Source: Granulicella aggregans | GTDB taxonomy: Bacteria > Acidobacteriota > Terriglobia > Terriglobales > Acidobacteriaceae | DNA: 64,000 bases | Direction: 5' to 3' | NCBI RefSeq assembly: GCF_025685565.1 | Contig: NZ_JAGSYE010000001.1 | Location: 1,302,001-1,366,000 of the forward strand | Shown here: piece after piece, positions 25,401 to 33,495 of the stretch | Layout: every line of letters starts with the position of its first letter | Position numbering within the stretch: the first letter of the stretch is position 1 | Program-made: the position numbers and the translations under genes | Notes under the pieces: generated by a model | What the model was told of the DNA's origin: nothing | The model's input: the letters and a program-made list of their open reading frames with translations, nothing else | Database searches by the model: none

Positions 25401-25802
25401 CTAAGCCTGGGGCTGCATCATTCCTGTGGACATGGGCTCGCTCATCGCCGCCGACAGGTCAAAGCTGACCGGGGGCGCTGCCACGACCACCGCCGCCGGA
25501 CGCTTGCCCTGGAAGCACTGGCGACAGAGCACAGGACGTCCCTGGGTCGGTTTGAACGGCACCGTCGTCTCGATATGACACTCGGAACACTCGGTTCGCG
25601 TCTCCGTCCGTGCAACTGCCGTGGCGGGAACTCCGGGGGCGCGCATCCCGACGCTGGCGCGCTTGGCCTTGCAGGGTTTACACCGCTTGGGATCGTTCTT
25701 GAATTGTTTGTCGAGGAAGAATATCTGCTCTCCGGCAGTGAATACGAACTGGCCGTGGCAGTCAACGCAGGTCAGAAGTCTGTCGATAAACTCGGTTTGC
25801 AT
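25401..25802 (-). CDS. Double zinc-ribbon protein
   Basis: The 133-residue protein has two Cys4 sites. The first runs CVDCHGQFVFTAGEQIFFLDK to CKPC (zf-trcl/probable zinc-binding type); the second runs CSECHIETTVPFKP to CRQC, near 70-97. The tail (100-133) is low-complexity Ala/Pro/Met. Proteins of this type are widespread in acidobacteria, and no function has been established that I know of. Confidence 0.85.
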   Translation of the reverse strand: MQTEFIDRLLTCVDCHGQFVFTAGEQIFFLDKQFKNDPKRCKPCKAKRASVGMRAPGVPATAVARTETRTECSECHIETTVPFKPTQGRPVLCRQCFQGKRPAAVVVAAPPVSFDLSAAMSEPMSTGMMQPQA

Positions 25803-26117
25803 CGCTTTTCTCCATGTCGTGCAGGAAAAAGGATGATCACTCCACCGACCGTCGGACGCGGTCGCGTGAGGTGGTCAAGCTTGATGTGGCGGGGCCCGAT
25901 GTTGTCAGTTTCTGGACGCGGCAGCAGGAGAGGGTTCTGCCGGTCAAAGCTCGCGAGTAAGAAAACTCGCCGAGCGATCTGCGGAAGGCCGCCACCGTTA
26001 CGCCTTCTATGTGCCTAAACTCGGCAAGGGCATTGGGCGGCGACCGTCCGATAGTTGTTCCATACTGCTTGTACTGCTTGGTGCGTAATACTTTTGGTGC
26101 TTAATTCAGAAACGGAC
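25803..26117. other. 315-bp gap without a recognisable gene
   Basis: This stretch lies between the start of the zinc-ribbon gene and the end of rpsU. It should carry the promoter of the zinc-ribbon gene (right of 25803). I see no RNA gene and no convincing reading frame with a ribosome site. A short GGAC/GTCC inverted repeat at 26115-26125, overlapping the rpsU 3' end, could be part of its terminator. Confidence 0.4.
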
Positions 26118-26315
26118 CTAGTCCTGTTCCTTACGAACCTTCTTGCGGTTGCGCTTGCGGGCCAGTGCTTCCTTCACCCGCTTCTTCTCGCCCGGCTTCA
26201 GGTAAAAAGAGTGACGTTTCACTTCTTTGATAATGTCTTCCGTCTGCACTTTACGCTTGAACCGGCGAAGAGCGTTCTCAAGAGGTTCACCTTCCTGAAC
26301 ACGAATCTCTGCCAA
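26118..26315 (-). CDS. rpsU: 30S ribosomal protein S21 (TTG start)
   Basis: The 65-residue basic protein, MAEIRVQEGEPLENALRRF followed by KRHSFYLKPGEKKR, is an unmistakable bS21. The start codon is TTG at 26315-26313, with a strong GGAGGTG (26330-26324) 8 nt upstream and no in-frame ATG or GTG between. A TTG start is unusual for a highly expressed ribosomal protein. S21 helps 30S subunits engage the mRNA leader. Transcribed alone; divergent from the carbonic anhydrase-like gene. Confidence 0.96.
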   Translation of the reverse strand: MAEIRVQEGEPLENALRRFKRKVQTEDIIKEVKRHSFYLKPGEKKRVKEALARKRNRKKVRKEQD

Positions 26316-26487
26316 GGGAAATACACCTCCAAACCATCCCTGATCGGGTTTATATCTCAGGATACCTCCTTATGCCAGAGAAAAATAGGATAATTACGCA
26401 GCTTTTTAGGGGGATGCCACGTCCTGCCCGCTGATGCCGCACTTTGACCACTGCGGAACCGGCTTCGGCCGGGGTTAGCATAGGCCT

Positions 26488-27033
26488 ATGATTCGCGCCT
26501 ACCAGGGAAAACTTCCACTCATTCCAGCAACCTGCTACGTCGACTATTCCGCCCAGGTCATCGGGGATGTCACTCTCGGCGAACACAGCAGCATCTGGAT
26601 GAACGCCGTGGTCCGCGGAGACGTCCACTCCATTCGCATCGGCGCTCGTTCGAACGTGCAGGACTGCGCCGTCCTGCACGGTATGCGGCATGTCTATCCA
26701 GTCACTATCGGCGAAATGGTAACCATCGGCCACAACGCCACGATCCACGGCTGCACCCTCGAAGACGCTGTCCTGATCGGCATCGGTGCTGTCGTCCTGA
26801 ACGACGCCCGAATCGGAGAGGGTTCCATCATTGCCGCCGGCGCGGTCATTCCAGAACACACCGTCATACCCCCGAACTCGCTCGTCGCGGGAGTTCCCGG
26901 CAAGATCCGCCGAACGCTCGGCGACGCCGACCGCGAGATGATCCTCAAATACGCTCAGAACTACCTGGACTACACGAGGATCTACCTGGAGGAGACTGGA
27001 TTCACTTCAGGAACCGAGGAAACCCTGAAATAA
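26488..27033 (+). CDS. Gamma-class carbonic anhydrase-like hexapeptide-repeat protein
   Basis: The 181-residue left-handed beta-helix has hexapeptide repeats from VIGDVTLGEHSSIWMNAVVRGD to IIAAGAVIPEHTVI. The three zinc ligands of the gamma-CA family are in place: His64 (AVLHG), His82 and His87 (IGHNATIHG). The family includes CamH-type carbonic anhydrases and inactive relatives (PaaY, YrdA); the acidic loop and proton-shuttle Glu of Cam are not obvious, so catalysis is uncertain. Cytoplasmic trimer expected. A parS-like palindrome starts 20 bp after the stop. Confidence 0.92.
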   Translation: MIRAYQGKLPLIPATCYVDYSAQVIGDVTLGEHSSIWMNAVVRGDVHSIRIGARSNVQDCAVLHGMRHVYPVTIGEMVTIGHNATIHGCTLEDAVLIGIGAVVLNDARIGEGSIIAAGAVIPEHTVIPPNSLVAGVPGKIRRTLGDADREMILKYAQNYLDYTRIYLEETGFTSGTEETLK

Positions 27034-27052
27034 CCGGAAAAAACCAGCAAAA

Positions 27053-27068
27053 TGTTCCACGTGGAACA
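27053..27068. other. parS-like centromere site (ParB binding)
   Basis: TGTTCCACGTGGAACA is a perfect 16-bp palindrome, embedded in a 22-bp palindrome at 27050-27071. It matches the chromosomal parS consensus TGTTNCACGTGAAACA except for a symmetric G/C-for-A/T pair, a known variant form. It sits between the convergent carbonic anhydrase-like and anti-sigma-like genes, an intergenic spot free of repeats. It is the only copy I found in the window. Confidence 0.8.
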
Positions 27069-27096
27069 TTTGGAACCGCTCCGTGGAGCCTCGCAC

Positions 27097-27423
27097 TCAA
27101 CCTTCGTTTCGAGTTCCCAGCCAGAAACCGACGGCCATCAACTGCGCCACAATCAGCACTTCCAGGATGAAAGTCATGCTTTCGGGGACTTTGATCGCTT
27201 CCGGATAGAGCATCGTTAGCACAATCAGGGCCACCGCCATGCAGGCAGCGGCGACATAGGCTGTCGCTCGGGCGAAACTGACGCGCGTGGCCGATCGTCG
27301 CGGAGGCTCGTTCGCAAGGACAGCACGGAGACGTAGCTGGAAGTCAGCGGGCATCGCGATTTCGGGCTTGCGCTCCAGCGCTGCGATCAATGCAGATTCC
27401 TGGTTGTTTTGTTCTGGGTTCAT
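27097..27423 (-). CDS. Small membrane protein, probable anti-sigma factor
   Basis: The 108-residue protein has an N-terminal soluble region (1-50, with PEIAMPADFQLRLRAVL) and two hydrophobic segments (about 51-72 and 82-102). Its gene overlaps the end of the ECF sigma gene by 4 bp (27420-27423), the arrangement expected for a cognate membrane-bound anti-sigma factor. It lacks the zinc HxxxCxxC motif of ZAS anti-sigmas, so the role rests on context. Confidence 0.65.
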   Translation of the reverse strand: MNPEQNNQESALIAALERKPEIAMPADFQLRLRAVLANEPPRRSATRVSFARATAYVAAACMAVALIVLTMLYPEAIKVPESMTFILEVLIVAQLMAVGFWLGTRNEG

Positions 27424-28016
27424 CGCGTGACTACCTCCCGCGGGCGGATTCTGGTTCTTACTGCGTCACCGAGGCGTTGCCGTCCTCGGTGTAGATGCGT
27501 CCGGACCGTACCTATGGGCAGATGAAGGATCTCCGCGATCGCCTCATAACTGCACTCTTCCTGATGATAGAGCACAAGAACGGCGCGTTCGTTCTCTGCG
27601 AGCGACAGCAGCTCGCAGTCCACCGTCTGCCAGAACTCCTGCTCCAGGAGTTGCTGTTCGGCATCGGGATCGGGGTGCGCAAAGGATTCCATGTAGTCAG
27701 GCGTAGCTTCATCCCGGGCCGAAAACGGTGCCACTCTGACGGTCCTCTCTTTACGGCGGCGTTTCCACTCATCCTGCGCGACGTTGACGACGATCCGGTA
27801 AAGATAAGTCGAGATCTTCGCCTGACCACGAAAGTTATCCAGGGCGCGATAGAGACGCAGAAAGACCTCCTGCGCGAGGTCGTCAACCTGTTGCCGGTCG
27901 CCGGTCAGACGCAGCAGCGTTCGAAAGACCATGGCCTGGTGCTCGCGGACGATCTCCTCGAATTGGGGATGTGTCTGCAAGTTAGGTAAGACCGCAGTAT
28001 GCGCCGAAAGTTTCAC
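27420..28016 (-). CDS. ECF-family RNA polymerase sigma factor
   Basis: From GTG 28016 the product is 198 residues; an in-frame TTG at 28073 would add 19. Region 2 shows HQAMVFRTLLRLTGDRQQVDDLAQEVFLRLYRALDNF and ISTYLYRIVVNVAQDEWKRR. Region 4 shows LAENERAVLVLYHQEECSYEAIAEILHLPIGTVRTHLHRGRQRL. It is a classical ECF sigma. A 10-bp inverted repeat spans the proposed GTG start. Divergent from a DUF6249-like membrane protein gene that it may control. Confidence 0.92.
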   Translation of the reverse strand: MKLSAHTAVLPNLQTHPQFEEIVREHQAMVFRTLLRLTGDRQQVDDLAQEVFLRLYRALDNFRGQAKISTYLYRIVVNVAQDEWKRRRKERTVRVAPFSARDEATPDYMESFAHPDPDAEQQLLEQEFWQTVDCELLSLAENERAVLVLYHQEECSYEAIAEILHLPIGTVRTHLHRGRQRLGDAVRTRIRPREVVTR

Positions 28017-28035
28017 CGCGCGCCATGAAACTTTC
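28006..28035. promoter_or_regulatory. Inverted repeat at the ECF sigma gene start
   Basis: GAAAGTTTCA (28006-28015) and TGAAACTTTC (28026-28035) are perfect complements around a 10-nt GC-rich spacer. Depending on the true start, the repeat is an operator for autoregulation or a leader hairpin that would mask translation initiation of the sigma factor. It lies 55 bp from the divergent gene at 28091. Confidence 0.5.
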
Positions 28036-28090
28036 AGCGAAGGGCCAGGTCTAACCCGGCCAGAAACAAACAAGAGATGAGGAGAAAGAT

Positions 28091-28525
28091 ATGTTGATGG
28101 AGATGGAGAGCGCGTTCAACAGCCCGTTTGTGGTTCCGGTTGCCGGGACGGCCATGATCTTCGGCATCGTGGCGGTGTCAAAGATCAGCGAGTACAACAC
28201 GCGCAAGCTGCAGTATGAAGAGCGTATGGCGGCGATCGCAAAGGGTATTCCGCTGCCCGAACTGCCGCCGGCACCGATGCGTAACCTGTTCGTGAACCTG
28301 CAGATGCGAATGGCAAATGTGCGTCGCGGCGGCATCGTCCTGGTGGCTACTGGGATTGGGGCTGCGACGTTCTTCATCGTGCTGGCCTGGATCCTGCAGC
28401 AGCGCGAAGTGCTGTCAGGCGCGGCTGCGGCGATCATTCCGTTCGCAATTGGAATCGGATTGCTGATCGACGCGTGGGCCCAGGCGCGCGAGATGGGGAA
28501 TAGCGGGCCGACGAACGGGCTCTAA
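28091..28525 (+). CDS. DUF6249-like small membrane protein
   Basis: The 144-residue protein has three hydrophobic segments (about 14-30, 82-104 and 110-128). Its cytosolic segment ISEYNTRKLQYEERMAAIAKGIPLPELPP is the pattern seen in small membrane proteins found beside ECF sigma factors. GAGGAGA precedes ATG 28091. It faces the ECF sigma/anti-sigma pair, so it is a likely regulon member. Function unknown. Confidence 0.75.
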   Translation: MLMEMESAFNSPFVVPVAGTAMIFGIVAVSKISEYNTRKLQYEERMAAIAKGIPLPELPPAPMRNLFVNLQMRMANVRRGGIVLVATGIGAATFFIVLAWILQQREVLSGAAAAIIPFAIGIGLLIDAWAQAREMGNSGPTNGL

Positions 28526-28564
28526 GGCGATATTGCTTGACGGGTTCGATAGACTAGAACTCTT

Positions 28565-29890
28565 ATGTCGACCCTGAAAGCTGTACGCGGCACCCGTGAC
28601 CTGCTGCCGCCCGAGACCGCACTTTGGAACCGCGTCGAGGCCACTGCCCGCGCTGTATTTGCCCGTTATGGATTCGGGGAGATCCGCACGCCCGTCTTTG
28701 AAGACACGCAACTATTTGTCCGCGGCGTGGGCGAAGAGACCGATGTCGTCTCGAAGGAGATGTACACGTGGGAGGATCGCGCCCGCGCTGCCAGTGAAAA
28801 GGCGCAGTCGCTGACTCTTCGGCCGGAGAACACGGCTGGTGTGGTTCGCTCATATATCGAACATAAGATGGGCGATACGGGCATGTTGCAGAAACTCTTC
28901 TACATCGGGCCGCAGTTCCGCCGGGAGCGGCCGCAACGTGGAAGATACCGTCAGTTCTGGCAGATCGGCGCTGAGGTCCTCGGCCCGCAGAGCTCCGGCG
29001 CAGAGTCGGCTCTGCGTGATGCCGAGGTGCTGGAGATGCTGGCGGCACTGCTCGACGAACTGGGCATTCCGCGCGCGTCTGAAGAAAACGGCGGCAAGGG
29101 CTGGCGGCTGGCGCTGAACTCTGTAGGCTCCTCGACAGACAGACCGCGCTATATTGCCGCGCTTCGGGTAGCTCTCGAGCCAGTGAAGGCGACGATGTGC
29201 GCCGACTGCCAGCGTCGCGCGGACACCAACCCTCTGCGCGTGCTCGACTGCAAGGTTCCAGAGGACCAGCCCATCATCGAGACCCTGCCAAAGATCGCCG
29301 AGTACCTGGACGAGGCCTCAACGGCGCACTTTGCCGCCGTGCGCGAGGCGCTCGACGCTTGTGGTGTCGCGTATGTGCTTGAGCCGAGACTGGTTCGTGG
29401 CCTCGATTACTACACGCGAACCACCTTCGAGTTTACCGTCGCGCTGGGCCTGGGAACGCAGAACGCCCTGCTAGGCGGCGGCCGGTACGACGGTCTGAGC
29501 GAGATGCTGGGCGGCCCGAGGGCTCCGGGAATCGGTTTCGCGATTGGTGAGGACCGTCTCATCCTGACCTTGCAGGCTCTGGCTGAGGCAGGCTCCATTG
29601 CCATCGACGAGAGCAAGCTCGACGCCTATATCGCCCCGATGGGCGCGGGCCAGAACGCCGCTGCGTTGGCTCTGGCGAAGGAACTGCGCGCTTCGGGTTT
29701 GACGGTAGAGGTAGGCGACGGCAGCTTCCGGCTGAAAAAATCGTTCGAGCTGGCCGACAAGCTGGCGCGACGAATCGTCATCCTGGGCGAGGACGAGGTG
29801 GCGACCGCGACCGCGACCGTCAAGACCTTCTCTACGGGCGAGCAGGTGAAGTTGGAGCGCGGGTCGCTTTCGGATCTGCTTCGATCCTGA
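28565..29890 (+). CDS. hisS: Histidyl-tRNA synthetase
   Basis: The 441-residue class II synthetase has KAVRGTRDLLPPE at the N-terminus, motif 2 (FRRERPQRGRYRQFWQIGAEVLG) and the His-specific signatures LEPRLVRGLDYYTRTTFEF and GGGRYDGL. Motif 3 is APGIGFAIGEDRL, and the C-terminal anticodon-binding domain covers about 345-440. It charges tRNA-His. It follows the DUF6249-like gene by 39 bp and is convergent with the broken gene at 29895. Confidence 0.97.
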   Translation: MSTLKAVRGTRDLLPPETALWNRVEATARAVFARYGFGEIRTPVFEDTQLFVRGVGEETDVVSKEMYTWEDRARAASEKAQSLTLRPENTAGVVRSYIEHKMGDTGMLQKLFYIGPQFRRERPQRGRYRQFWQIGAEVLGPQSSGAESALRDAEVLEMLAALLDELGIPRASEENGGKGWRLALNSVGSSTDRPRYIAALRVALEPVKATMCADCQRRADTNPLRVLDCKVPEDQPIIETLPKIAEYLDEASTAHFAAVREALDACGVAYVLEPRLVRGLDYYTRTTFEFTVALGLGTQNALLGGGRYDGLSEMLGGPRAPGIGFAIGEDRLILTLQALAEAGSIAIDESKLDAYIAPMGAGQNAAALALAKELRASGLTVEVGDGSFRLKKSFELADKLARRIVILGEDEVATATATVKTFSTGEQVKLERGSLSDLLRS

Positions 29891-29894
29891 GCGT

Positions 29895-30400
29895 CTATGG
29901 CCTTCGATAGACTGTGGGGCCACGAAAGAGATCTGCCGGGCCGGTTACGAGACCGCCAATGACGGCTCCGATTCCGGCCCCGGCAGCGGCGAACTCTCCT
30001 TTGTCGTCGCCGAAGAAGCTGTCTTTTCCACCGCCAGCCCGACTCCAACGCCAACCCCTACGCCAGCGCCGATACCTGCGCCGATTGCGGTAGAGATGCC
30101 GTAGCGAGTGAGCTTGACGCTCTTCACGTTGGCGCGCTGGAAGGTGTGTTTGCCGCAAACCAGGGTCGCGTCGTCGACGGAGAGCAGTTTGCAGGTGGCC
30201 CCGCCCTTGTCCGCGGAGACGTGAATCCTTGTCTGTGCCGGAAGCGCCTTGAGGTGGTCCCAATTGGATCCGGCGGGTGCCTGTGCGAGCGCAGAGACCG
30301 TGACTACGAGGACGCCGGCGGTGATGCCTGAGAGAGCGATCAGGCAGAAGGTGCGACGTGACACAAGCGGGGCGCGGAGTAGCAATGGCGATTGGCGCAC
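29895..30400 (-). pseudogene. Exported glycine-zipper protein with a -1 frame break
   Basis: The N-terminal part reads from GTG 30400: signal peptide, AQAPAGSNWDHLKALPAQTRIHV, a CGKHTFQRANVKSVKL region, then a Gly zipper AIGAGIGAGVGVGVGVG. Near 30022-30035 the natural continuation, GGGKDSFFGDDKGEF and AAAGAGIGAVIGGLVTGP down to TAG 29895, lies one frame back. Related acidobacterial proteins have both halves in one frame. A single-base deletion in the GC-rich run, a sequencing error or -1 slippage at GGAAAAG are the options. Without a shift, frame 1 runs on with unrelated residues to a stop at 29945. Confidence 0.7.
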
Positions 30401-30591
30401 ATTCCCTCACAGATGCAGCGGATTTCCGGCACGGCAGACTTTATGGCGATGTCGATTGGTCAACATTGTAGTGGGACTGGCGGGCGTTACAAGATAATTC
30501 GACGGTACGGTCGGCTTTCTCGCGGCAGCCGATGTGAAAGCGCCGCTCTATCGACGCGCAGGCTGGCGGAAGTTCGTACAATAGAAGCACT

Positions 30592-32415
30592 GTGACACTC
30601 GACTTTTTAGGCAAGCTGCAACGAACGAAGATGTGCGGAGATCTCCGCGCTGAGGATGCTGGTGACGACGTAGTCCTGATGGGCTGGGTGAACCGGCGGC
30701 GCGACCATGGCAACCTGATCTTTCTCGATGTGCGCGATCGCAGCGGCATTACGCAGATCGTGCTCGACAAAGAGAAGTCGGCCGAGGCCCATGCGAAGGC
30801 CGAGGCGGCACGCAGCGAGTATGTCGTCGCGGTGAAGGGAAGCGTGCGCAAGCGTGCGGCTGGCCTTGAGAACCCGAACATGTCGACGGGCGACGTTGAA
30901 GTTGTCGCCCATGAATTGCTGCTACTGAACGAGGCGAAGACGCCTCCGTTCTCGCCGGCTGAAGAGGCGATTGCGAATGAAGAGGTACGGCTGAAGTATC
31001 GCTATCTCGATCTGCGCCGAGTGGAGATGCAGAAGAACTTCGCGCTGCGCAGCCGCGTGGCGATGGCGATTCGGAATTACCTCGTCAGCGAAGGCTTCCT
31101 CGAGATCGAGACCCCGTTCATGACGCGGTCGACGCCTGAAGGCGCGCGGGATTATCTCGTCCCGAGCCGCGTTCATGCGGGACATTTTTATGCGCTGCCG
31201 CAGTCTCCGCAAATCTTCAAGCAGATCCTGATGATCTCGGGCTTCGATAAGTACTTCCAGATCGCGCGGTGTTTCCGCGACGAGGACCTGCGTGCCGACC
31301 GGCAGCCGGAGTTTACGCAGATTGACCTTGAGACGACGTTCCCGCAGCAGGAGCTGATCTTCGGATTTGTCGAAGGATTTTTGAAGGCTGCGTTTAAGGA
31401 GGCGGGCATTACGCTTGAGCCGCCGTTCGTGCAGATGACTTATGACGATGCGATCAAGAACTATGGCATCGACAAGCCGGATATGCGGCTTCCGGCGATG
31501 GTCTCTTTGACCGATGAACTTACGCCGGAGCTGCGCGAGACGTTGAAGATCGAGCAGACTCTGCCGGTGCTCGGGTTCGTGATCCCATCGGTCGGCGAAC
31601 TGAGCGGGACGGCACGTAAGTCGCTGCTGTCGGAGATTCGCGGTGGCTTCGGCGATAGCGGATTGGACTTGCTGGATGTCGCGAGGCTGAAGACGAACGA
31701 GACCTTCGCTCCGCTGGCTGCGGCGATTGAGGCGAAAGTTGGTGTTGTCGCGGACGACTTGCTGGTTGTGGTTACACCAAAGCTGGGAACGCCTGCGATG
31801 TGGAACTACGATCCGCAGTGGATCTACAAGCGTGTCGGAGCGCTGCGGCTTACGCTGGCAGCGAAGTATGCGGACAAGCACAAGCGCTTCGAGCAGACGG
31901 GCACAGCGGCGGACTTCAAGTTCCTCTGGGTCACCGACTTCCCTATGTACGAGTGGGACGAGGAGCACAAGGTATGGAATGCGGCGCACCATCCGTTTAC
32001 CTCGCCGCATGAAGAGGACATCAAGGCGGGCAAGCTGACGAACGATAAGGGTGCGGTGCGTGCGCTCGCGTATGACATCGTTCTGAACGGCACGGAGCTG
32101 GGATCGGGATCGATTCGTATCCATCGCCAGGACGTGCAGGCGGAGATCTTCCGGTCGCTTGGCATGACAGATGAAGAGGCGCATGAGCGGTTCGGCTTCT
32201 TCCTGGATGCGCTGGAGTATGGCACGCCTCCGCATGGCGGGATTGCGCTTGGGCTCGATCGCATCGTGATGATTCTTGCGGGCGCGACCAGCCTGCGCGA
32301 GGTGATCGCGTTCCCGAAGACAGCCAAAGCGATCGATCTGATGGTCGATGCTCCAACACCGGTGAGCGATCAGCAGTTGAAAGAGTTGAGTCTGCGGGTG
32401 GCGACGCGGAGTTAG
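30592..32415 (+). CDS. aspS: Aspartyl-tRNA synthetase, bacterial type
   Basis: The 607-residue protein starts at GTG 30592. The N-terminal OB anticodon-binding domain (VLMGWVNRRRDHGNLIFLDVRDRSGITQIV) is followed by the class II core: motif 2 FQIARCFRDEDLRADRQPEFTQIDLE, QSPQIFKQILM and motif 3 GGIALGLDRIVMIL. The bacterial GAD insertion covers about 290-400. Whether it is Asp-specific or also charges tRNA-Asn depends on gatCAB and asnS elsewhere. Confidence 0.97.
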   Translation: MTLDFLGKLQRTKMCGDLRAEDAGDDVVLMGWVNRRRDHGNLIFLDVRDRSGITQIVLDKEKSAEAHAKAEAARSEYVVAVKGSVRKRAAGLENPNMSTGDVEVVAHELLLLNEAKTPPFSPAEEAIANEEVRLKYRYLDLRRVEMQKNFALRSRVAMAIRNYLVSEGFLEIETPFMTRSTPEGARDYLVPSRVHAGHFYALPQSPQIFKQILMISGFDKYFQIARCFRDEDLRADRQPEFTQIDLETTFPQQELIFGFVEGFLKAAFKEAGITLEPPFVQMTYDDAIKNYGIDKPDMRLPAMVSLTDELTPELRETLKIEQTLPVLGFVIPSVGELSGTARKSLLSEIRGGFGDSGLDLLDVARLKTNETFAPLAAAIEAKVGVVADDLLVVVTPKLGTPAMWNYDPQWIYKRVGALRLTLAAKYADKHKRFEQTGTAADFKFLWVTDFPMYEWDEEHKVWNAAHHPFTSPHEEDIKAGKLTNDKGAVRALAYDIVLNGTELGSGSIRIHRQDVQAEIFRSLGMTDEEAHERFGFFLDALEYGTPPHGGIALGLDRIVMILAGATSLREVIAFPKTAKAIDLMVDAPTPVSDQQLKELSLRVATRS

Positions 32416-32447
32416 CAGCGGGACGATTGTGATGGGCGCTCCGAACG

Positions 32448-32485
32448 AAATGCGGGGATCCTTCGCTTCGCTCAGGATGACGGCC
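32448..32485 (-). repeat. Dispersed repeat, family A (copy 6, reversed)
   Basis: AAATGCGGGGATCCTTCG followed by CTTCGCTCAGGATGACGGCC is the exact reverse complement form of copies 1-4. It is located 33 bp after the aspS stop. Confidence 0.85.
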
Positions 32486-32553
32486 TTTTCAAGGTCGAGA
32501 CGGCCGGGCAGCGGATTAAGGGCTTGAAGTATTTGTAACTTCTGGAGGAGCAA

Positions 32554-33468
32554 ATGCAACTTCGTCGTTCTCTCTGTGCTTTGGTGCTTGTTGTAACGGG
32601 GTTTGCTGTAACTGCCGTGGCGCAGACTTCGCAGTCACCGCTGGTGCCGGAGAATACGTTGCCGCCGCATCGCACGACGCTGGTCTTCGGGCAGAAGATT
32701 GCGTACTACGATTCGGGTTCGGGGCCGACGCTGGTGCTGGTGCATGGCTTCGCCAGCCAGGCTCGCTTCGACTGGGGCAACGTGATCGTGCCGTTGAGCA
32801 AGCATCATCGTGTGATTGCGCTCGACCAGATTGGGTTTGGCAACTCCGATAAGCCGTTTATCGATTACAGCATCCAGACCTACGTGGACTTTCTTGGCGA
32901 GTTCCTGCGCACGCTGCGGGTGGAGAAGTTTGACCTTGCGGGCGAGAGTCTTGGTGGATGGATCGTGGCGAACTACACGATGCAGGCGCTGGCTCCGGCG
33001 AATGACGGCAAGTATGCGCTGCCTAAGCCTTCGCACCTGATCCTTGAAGATGCTGCGGGTCATACATCGCTGCACTCCGTATTGCAGCGGATTCCGATCG
33101 CGGGAAATCTGCGCGACGCGGCGGCCGTGGCCATCGTCTTCTACGACAAGTCGCGGGTGACGCCGGAGTTTATCCGCGAGAACTTTGCGATCAAGTTGAA
33201 GGCGAATGATGGCATGACCGAGCGGCTGCTGGTGGGCAATCCCGAGACAGACAAGGAAGTCGTGGGCGACAACCTGAAGGGCATCAGTATTCCCACGCTG
33301 GTGGTGTGGGGCGGCAACGATGAGCTGGTTCCGCTGGCCGATGGCAAGGACTATGCAGCGAAGATTCCCGGAGCGAAGCTGGTGATTGTGCCTGAGTGCG
33401 GTCATGCGCCGTCGCTCGAGAAGCCGAAGGAGTTTGTCGACGCTGTGACAGGGTTCCTGGGCAACTGA
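32554..33468 (+). CDS. Exported alpha/beta hydrolase
   Basis: The 304-residue protein has a Sec signal peptide (1-24, AVAQT). The fold is clear: LVLVHGFASQARFDW (oxyanion HG), the nucleophile elbow GESLGG (Ser132), an acid in WGGNDELVP and the catalytic His in ECGHAPSLEKP. It resembles periplasmic haloperoxidase/esterase-like hydrolases of unassigned substrate. Preceded by CTGGAGGAG at 32541-32549. Confidence 0.9.
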   Translation: MQLRRSLCALVLVVTGFAVTAVAQTSQSPLVPENTLPPHRTTLVFGQKIAYYDSGSGPTLVLVHGFASQARFDWGNVIVPLSKHHRVIALDQIGFGNSDKPFIDYSIQTYVDFLGEFLRTLRVEKFDLAGESLGGWIVANYTMQALAPANDGKYALPKPSHLILEDAAGHTSLHSVLQRIPIAGNLRDAAAVAIVFYDKSRVTPEFIRENFAIKLKANDGMTERLLVGNPETDKEVVGDNLKGISIPTLVVWGGNDELVPLADGKDYAAKIPGAKLVIVPECGHAPSLEKPKEFVDAVTGFLGN

Positions 33469-33495
33469 GATGGCCCGCTCCGCTGGTCTTGAGCG

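Noticed and set aside
25803..26117. Possible small RNA or tRNA gene in the rpsU-zinc ribbon gap
   Set aside because: No cloverleaf, no conserved T-loop sequence and no promoter-terminator pair could be found.
30922..32559. Minus-strand open frame of 545 codons opposite aspS
   Set aside because: Shadow of the aspartyl-tRNA synthetase; part of it translates the reversed family A repeat (VILSEAKDPRI), which shows it is not a real protein.
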